Under the pieces are notes generated by a model. The model was not told the DNA's origin. It worked only from the letters and a program-made list of their open reading frames with translations, and did not search any database. A stretch of 64,000 nucleotides of DNA from Blautia sp. AF19-10LB. Its GTDB lineage: Bacteria > Bacillota > Clostridia > Lachnospirales > Lachnospiraceae. Positions 59,398 through 64,000 of the stretch are shown piece after piece. The stretch's first letter is position 1. Each line of letters starts with the position of its first letter. The position numbers and the translations under genes are program-made. The stretch spans positions 1 to 64,000 of the forward strand of contig NZ_QTWS01000025.1 in the NCBI RefSeq assembly GCF_003461245.1. The letters run 5' to 3'.

Positions 59398-61893
59398 ATG
59401 CAGGAGAAATTTACCAGACAGGCAAAGGCAGCACTGAAACTTGCGGAAAGTACAGCCCGGTCCTGGAAACATTCATATATTGGGACAGAACATATACTGG
59501 TAGGACTTCTTGATGAACAGGAAGGAACAGCAGGTAAGATTCTGGAAGAATTTGGCGTAGACAGGGAAAAACTGGAATCCCTGATCACGAAATTGATCGC
59601 ACCATCCGGAGTGCTTGTAGCAGAAAAATCCGCCGGCTACAGTCCAAGAGCACAGAAAGTCAGAGAACAGGCAGTCAAAGAAGCTGAGAAGCAGAAGGAA
59701 GATCTGGCAGGAACAGAGCATCTGCTTTTGGCAATGCTCAAAGAGACAGATTGTGTAGGAACCAGACTTCTGTATACCATGGGTGTAAATATCCAGAAAT
59801 TATACAGCGCAGTTCTCGCGGCGGCAGGGATTGATACAAATGCAATTCCGGAAGAATTACAGATGCCAAAGAACCAGAAGGGAAAACAGGGATCCACAAC
59901 ACCGACGCTGGATCAGTACAGCCGTGATCTGACGGCAATGGCAGCAGATGGAAACCTGGATCCGGTAGTAGGCAGGGACAAAGAGATTGCCCGCCTGATC
60001 CAGATATTAAGCAGAAGAACAAAAAACAACCCATGTCTGGTAGGTGAGCCAGGCGTCGGAAAGACTGCAATCGTAGAAGGGCTTGCACAGAGGATCATTT
60101 CTAGCATGGTTCCGGAGTCTGTCAAAAACAAGAGAGTCGTAGTCCTTGATCTGTCCGGAATGGTGGCAGGAAGCAAATATCGTGGAGAATTCGAGGAAAG
60201 AATCCGAAATGTGATCAATGAAGTACGCAGCAATCAGGGAATTCTTCTTTTTATTGATGAGCTGCATACGATCATTGGCGCGGGCGGTGCAGAGGGAGCA
60301 TTGGATGCTTCCAACATTCTGAAACCATCTCTTTCCAGAGGCGAGATCCAGCTGATCGGAGCAACGACCCTGGAGGAATACAGGAAATACATTGAGAAAG
60401 ATGCCGCTCTGGAGAGACGTTTCCAGCCAGTGACAGTAGAAGAACCGTCAGAGGAAGAAACCATCGAGATCCTTAAGGGACTGCGCCCGTATTATGAGAA
60501 GCATCATGGCGTGGTGATCGAGGACAGTGCACTTGAAGCAGCAGTAAAAATGTCCGAACGTTACATCAATGACCGTTTTCTGCCGGATAAGGCCATCGAT
60601 ATTATCGACGAGGCAGCTTCCAAAGTACGTCTCGGCGGCTACCGCATGGCACCGGAAGTAGATGCCATGGAACTGGAACTCCACGAGATCCAGAAAGATA
60701 AGGAAAAAGCTGTCAAGCAGGCAGATCTTTCCCTGGCAAAAGAACTTCAGGCGCGCCAGCGTGAAATAGAAACAGAAATTTCCAAATATAAAGAAAAAGA
60801 AGAACGCAGAAACAAAAGAAAGAAAATATCTGTGACAGAGGCATCTGTGGCAGACATCATTTCCGACTGGACCAAGATCCCGGTACAGCGTCTTACAGAG
60901 GGTGAAACGAAACGTCTTGCACGTCTTGAGAAAGAACTTCATAAACGTGTGATCGGTCAGGAAGAAGCAGTAAAGGCAGTCGCACAGGCAGTCAAACGAG
61001 GCCGTGTCGGTCTCAAAGATCCAAACCGTCCGATCGGTTCCTTCCTTTTCCTTGGACCTACCGGTGTAGGTAAGACCGAACTTTCCAAAGCGCTGGCAGA
61101 GGCCGTATTTGGAAGTGAGCAGGCAATGATCCGTGTTGATATGTCTGAGTACATGGAGAAACACAGCGTATCCAAACTGATCGGATCACCTCCGGGATAT
61201 GTAGGATACGATGAGGGCGGGCAGCTCAGCGAAAAAGTACGCAGAAATCCATACAGTGTGCTTCTGTTTGATGAGATTGAAAAGGCACATCCGGATGTGT
61301 TTAATATTCTTCTTCAGGTTCTGGATGATGGACATATCACAGATGCACATGGACGAAAAGTGGACTTCAAGCAGACGATCATCATTATGACATCCAATGC
61401 TGGTGCGCAGGCGATCATTGAGCCGAAGAAGCTTGGCTTCCTTTCCAACAATGATGAGAAACAGGATTATGAACGCATGAAATCTGGTGTTATGGAAGAA
61501 GTCCGCCGTCTGTTCAAACCGGAGTTTTTGAACCGTATTGACGAGATCATGGTATTCCATCCACTGAACAAGACACACATCAAAAAGATTGTCAACATCA
61601 TGCTCAAAACACTGGAAAAACGCTGTAAAGAACAGCTTGATATCCAGCTTAAGATCACAGAATCTGTCAGGGATTTCCTTGCAGAAGCAGGTTTTGACAG
61701 CAAATATGGGGCCAGACCATTAAGAAGAGCTATCCAGACAAAACTGGAAGATCCGATGGCAAATGCACTTCTCGAAGGAACCATCAAAAGAGGAGATACC
61801 GTCCGGATCCAGCTTCATCAGAAAGAGATCCGTTTTACTCCACTTTCAGAAGATGAGAAGAAACCAAAATCTAAAAAAGCTATAAAATCTTAA
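59398..61893 (+). CDS. clpC: ATP-dependent Clp protease ATP-binding subunit ClpC
   Basis: 831 residues. Hsp100 unfoldase for ClpP. Double ClpN repeats ([34 protein letters not shown]; ...[10 protein letters not shown]), first AAA+ Walker A GEPGVGKT near residue 217, a middle coiled domain near 410-475 (UVR-like), second AAA+ Walker A GPTGVGKT near 552, and a C-terminal D2-small domain. The usual CtsR-McsA-McsB partners are not adjacent; a GntR gene takes their place. Confidence 0.95.
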   Translation: MQEKFTRQAKAALKLAESTARSWKHSYIGTEHILVGLLDEQEGTAGKILEEFGVDREKLESLITKLIAPSGVLVAEKSAGYSPRAQKVREQAVKEAEKQKEDLAGTEHLLLAMLKETDCVGTRLLYTMGVNIQKLYSAVLAAAGIDTNAIPEELQMPKNQKGKQGSTTPTLDQYSRDLTAMAADGNLDPVVGRDKEIARLIQILSRRTKNNPCLVGEPGVGKTAIVEGLAQRIISSMVPESVKNKRVVVLDLSGMVAGSKYRGEFEERIRNVINEVRSNQGILLFIDELHTIIGAGGAEGALDASNILKPSLSRGEIQLIGATTLEEYRKYIEKDAALERRFQPVTVEEPSEEETIEILKGLRPYYEKHHGVVIEDSALEAAVKMSERYINDRFLPDKAIDIIDEAASKVRLGGYRMAPEVDAMELELHEIQKDKEKAVKQADLSLAKELQARQREIETEISKYKEKEERRNKRKKISVTEASVADIISDWTKIPVQRLTEGETKRLARLEKELHKRVIGQEEAVKAVAQAVKRGRVGLKDPNRPIGSFLFLGPTGVGKTELSKALAEAVFGSEQAMIRVDMSEYMEKHSVSKLIGSPPGYVGYDEGGQLSEKVRRNPYSVLLFDEIEKAHPDVFNILLQVLDDGHITDAHGRKVDFKQTIIIMTSNAGAQAIIEPKKLGFLSNNDEKQDYERMKSGVMEEVRRLFKPEFLNRIDEIMVFHPLNKTHIKKIVNIMLKTLEKRCKEQLDIQLKITESVRDFLAEAGFDSKYGARPLRRAIQTKLEDPMANALLEGTIKRGDTVRIQLHQKEIRFTPLSEDEKKPKSKKAIKS

Positions 61894-61902
61894 ACAGGAT
61901 AC

Positions 61903-61931
61903 TGGTCAAAAAAAGTGGTCAATGTTATAAT
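61903..61931 (+). promoter_or_regulatory. candidate promoter with GGTCAA direct repeats
   Basis: TGGTCA, 17 bases, TATAAT. GGTCAAA (61904) and GGTCAAT (61917) form a direct repeat around the -35. They recall CtsR heptads, but the spacing (13 rather than 10) does not fit CtsR. Confidence 0.45.
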
Positions 61932-62001
61932 AAAAAAACACTAAGGAGCAATCCACAGGTGTCGAAAACACAACAGAAAAGTCTTAGGGAGGACATTGGT
62001 T

Positions 62002-62415
62002 ATGGCAGTAGTAAAGGAACTGATCCGTACAGAAGAGAATCAGAGCATCAGCTTTGGCAATTATGAATTGCCACAGAAATCCAAGGTATCAGATTTCGCA
62101 CATCAGGGAGATATGTACAAGGTAAAAACATTCAAAGAGATCACCAAACTCGAGAGAAATGGCATGTTTGTATATGAATCCGTACCGGGAACTGCTGTAT
62201 TTTCTCTGAAACAGGACGGCTCCAGCATGAGCTTTGACGTAGAAGGAACTGAGGATGCACAGATCACCGTAGAGATGGAAGCAGATACAGAATATGATAT
62301 CTCCATCGATGGCGCAGATGCAGGCAAAATGAAAACAAACCTTGGCGGTAAGCTTTCTTTCAGTGCAGAACTGGGAGGCGACAAAGCCGTACATGTTGAG
62401 ATCAAAAAATGCTAA
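62002..62415 (+). CDS. uncharacterised beta-rich protein upstream of radA
   Basis: 137 residues from the ATG at 62002, behind AGGGAGG. Predicted mostly beta strands with alternating polar/hydrophobic residues (MFVYESVPGTAVFSLKQDGSSMSFDVEGTEDAQITVEMEA). Homologues I recall before radA in Lachnospiraceae are sometimes labelled endosialidase, a name I see no support for. It overlaps radA by 7 bases. Function unknown. Confidence 0.75.
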   Translation: MAVVKELIRTEENQSISFGNYELPQKSKVSDFAHQGDMYKVKTFKEITKLERNGMFVYESVPGTAVFSLKQDGSSMSFDVEGTEDAQITVEMEADTEYDISIDGADAGKMKTNLGGKLSFSAELGGDKAVHVEIKKC

Positions 62416-63791
62416 AAAATAAAAAGACTGTTTATTTTTGTCAGGAATGCGGATATGAATCCTCCAAATGGATGGGACAGTGTCCGGGCTGTAAGGCATG
62501 GAATACTTTCGTAGAGGAGACGGTTTCCACGAAGAAATCTTCTTCATCCGGTAGCAGTTCCTTTCAGAATCCGGGGAAGCGTCCGGAACCAGTTCGTCTG
62601 AAGGACATTTCACTGTCAGAGGATGAACGGCGGCTGACAAAGATTGGCGAGCTTGACAGAGTGCTCGGGGGCGGGATCGTCCCCGGCTCTCTTGTTTTAG
62701 TGGGTGGAGATCCGGGAATCGGAAAATCCACCCTTCTTTTACAGGTGTGCCGGAATCTTGCACTATCAGGAAGCAACGTACTGTATATTTCAGGAGAGGA
62801 ATCCCTGCGCCAGATCAAGCTCCGCGCAGAACGAATCGGAGAATTTAATGAGAAGCTGCAGCTTCTGTGTGAGACAAATCTGGAAACAATTCGCGAAGTG
62901 ATCGAGCGCAAGAAGCCGGATACCGTTGTGATCGATTCCATACAGACTATGTTTCATGAGGATATCAGTTCTGCACCGGGAAGTGTTTCTCAGGTAAGAG
63001 AGTCTACCAATATCCTGATGCAGATTGCCAAGGGACAGGGCGTATCGATCTTTATTGTAGGTCATGTGACCAAAGAAGGAAACGTGGCAGGTCCCCGTGT
63101 GCTGGAGCATATGGTAGATACCGTGCTTTACTTTGAGGGAGACAGACATGCTTCCTATCGGATCCTGCGTGCAGTCAAGAACCGTTTCGGTTCTACCAAT
63201 GAGATCGGTGTATTCGAAATGCGAAGCACAGGACTTGAGGAAGTTAAGAATCCGTCAGAATTTATGCTGAATGGAAAGCCCAGCGACACTTCCGGGTCGA
63301 TCGTGGCATGTTCTATGGAAGGAACACGGCCGATCCTGGTGGAGATACAGGCATTGGTATGCCAGAGCAATTTCGGAATTCCGAGAAGAACAGCAGTGGG
63401 AACAGACTTTAACAGAGTAAACCTTCTGATGGCAGTTCTGGAGAAAAAAGTCGGCATCCATCTGGCAGCCTGCGATGCCTATGTCAATATTGCAGGTGGA
63501 ATGAAGATGACAGAGCCGGCGATCGATCTCGGGATTTCACTGGCAGTCGTTTCAAGCTGTAAGGATATCGTCATACCGGATTCTGTGATCGCATTTGGCG
63601 AAATTGGTCTGAGTGGAGAAGTGCGTGCTGTGAGCATGGCAGGACAGCGTGTCGCAGAAGCGAAGAAACTCGGTTTTGAAACAGTGATCCTGCCGGAAGT
63701 ATGCAGGTCAGCTACAGAGAAGATCAAAGGGATCAAACTGGTATACGTTTCCTGGATTCAGGATGCGATACGTTTTATCATGCAGAAATAA
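62409..63791 (+). CDS. radA: DNA repair protein RadA/Sms
   Basis: 460 residues. RecA-like branch-migration helicase for recombination repair. N-terminal zinc finger CQECGYESSKWMGQCPGC (residues 11-28), Walker A GDPGIGKS near 100, the RadA signature KNRFGST near 260, and a C-terminal Lon-like (S16) domain. In many Firmicutes radA follows clpC-type genes, as here. Confidence 0.95.
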   Translation: MLKNKKTVYFCQECGYESSKWMGQCPGCKAWNTFVEETVSTKKSSSSGSSSFQNPGKRPEPVRLKDISLSEDERRLTKIGELDRVLGGGIVPGSLVLVGGDPGIGKSTLLLQVCRNLALSGSNVLYISGEESLRQIKLRAERIGEFNEKLQLLCETNLETIREVIERKKPDTVVIDSIQTMFHEDISSAPGSVSQVRESTNILMQIAKGQGVSIFIVGHVTKEGNVAGPRVLEHMVDTVLYFEGDRHASYRILRAVKNRFGSTNEIGVFEMRSTGLEEVKNPSEFMLNGKPSDTSGSIVACSMEGTRPILVEIQALVCQSNFGIPRRTAVGTDFNRVNLLMAVLEKKVGIHLAACDAYVNIAGGMKMTEPAIDLGISLAVVSSCKDIVIPDSVIAFGEIGLSGEVRAVSMAGQRVAEAKKLGFETVILPEVCRSATEKIKGIKLVYVSWIQDAIRFIMQK

Positions 63792-63793
63792 AG

Positions 63794-63811
63794 TTGCTGT
63801 GAACAGTAACG
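63794..63811. repeat. dispersed palindrome, copy 3 (GTTGCTGT-GA-ACAGTAAC)
   Basis: Short form of the core palindrome at 8695-8721, with the internal bases deleted. It lies between radA and a HAD gene. Confidence 0.55.
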
Positions 63812-63834
63812 AAATAAATACCAAGGGGGAAAAG

Positions 63835-64000
63835 ATGAAGGCAGTTGTATTTGATATGGATGGAGTTATTTTTGACTCAGAGACGCTTGTGTTCCGTATG
63901 TGGAAGGTTGTGGCAGAGAAATATGGAGTCGCAGATATAGAGGAAACCTGCAGGGCATGCCTGGGGATCAATGCTACAGTGACCAGAGAAATTTTTTTCG
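63835..64000 (+). CDS. HAD-family phosphatase (partial, runs off the window)
   Basis: The first 55 codons are visible: VVFDMDGVIFDSETL (motif I) then a helical cap beginning WKVVAEKYGV. Matches the beta-phosphoglucomutase-like HAD subfamily. The ATG at 63835 follows AAGGGGGAAA. The rest, and therefore the substrate, is outside the window. Confidence 0.75.
   Translation, partial: MKAVVFDMDGVIFDSETLVFRMWKVVAEKYGVADIEETCRACLGINATVTREIFF

Noticed and set aside
61904..61923. CtsR operator after clpC
   Set aside because: The two GGTCAA repeats are 13 bases apart rather than 10, and the site is downstream of clpC.

Overview
The window looks like chromosomal DNA of a gut-type Firmicute, most likely a Lachnospiraceae member (Blautia/Ruminococcus/Dorea-like). 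The reasons are a moderate GC content judged by eye, strong AGGAGG-type ribosome sites, TTG and GTG starts, sporulation-type factors (SigH, a lone Spo0A effector domain), Lachnospiraceae-type small families (DUF2325, DUF5721, DUF6142) and many secreted proteins with cell-wall-binding-like repeats. Almost every gene is on the + strand, as on a leading strand. I see no phage, CRISPR array or intact insertion sequence.

Layout. 1-3800: two tandem aconitase-family dehydratase pairs in the order small-large-small-large. 3800-8600: tandem glycine riboswitch and Na+/amino-acid symporter, TspO, an FAD oxidoreductase and a secreted protein. 8640-11300: a palindromic intergenic element, a TetR gene with no convincing start, and an MMPL/RND exporter broken by at least two internal deletions. 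11300-19600: aldose epimerase, FN3/Ig-like secreted protein, a possible cysteine-peptidase-like protein with LarB and LarC, patatin, a second symporter behind a leader terminator, TrmO. 19600-25900: DUF2325 behind a palindrome and terminator, aspartate kinase, an HPr-like protein without its histidine, a nuclease-helicase, a secreted serine hydrolase. 25850-31450: glycerol-1-phosphate dehydrogenase and IspF, then cysS-mrnC-rlmB-sigH and an acidic membrane protein. 31460-34230: glnS, a YefM/YoeB toxin-antitoxin pair and tRNA-Thr(GGU).

34300-44600: Maf/HAD operon, a 901-residue surface protein, htpG beside a perfect CIRCE operator, a Spo0A effector-domain protein behind a 0A box, DegV, and a cold-shock protein with a long leader. 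44700-50600: pyrF-pyrK-pyrD, a MATE transporter, a transglutaminase-like protein, pyrE. 50600-54240: small membrane proteins, VanZ, an HD phosphohydrolase, an M29-like aminopeptidase. 54290-58840: purE, a structured spacer with a possible Cys-rich micro-ORF, purM-purN-purD, SseB-like. 58960-64000: GntR regulator with its palindrome, clpC, an uncharacterised protein, radA and the start of a HAD phosphatase gene that runs off the end.

How the genes fit together. Most are housekeeping: pyrimidine and purine synthesis, tRNA charging and RNA processing, protein quality control. The less ordinary parts are the doubled dehydratase with unusual specificity-loop residues, larBC preceded by an unknown Cys/His protein, the lone Spo0A effector domain with a 0A box, a terminator that contains the tspO ribosome site, a dispersed GTTACTGT...ACAGTAAC palindrome, and the decaying MMPL locus. 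No single region is a clearly undescribed multigene system.
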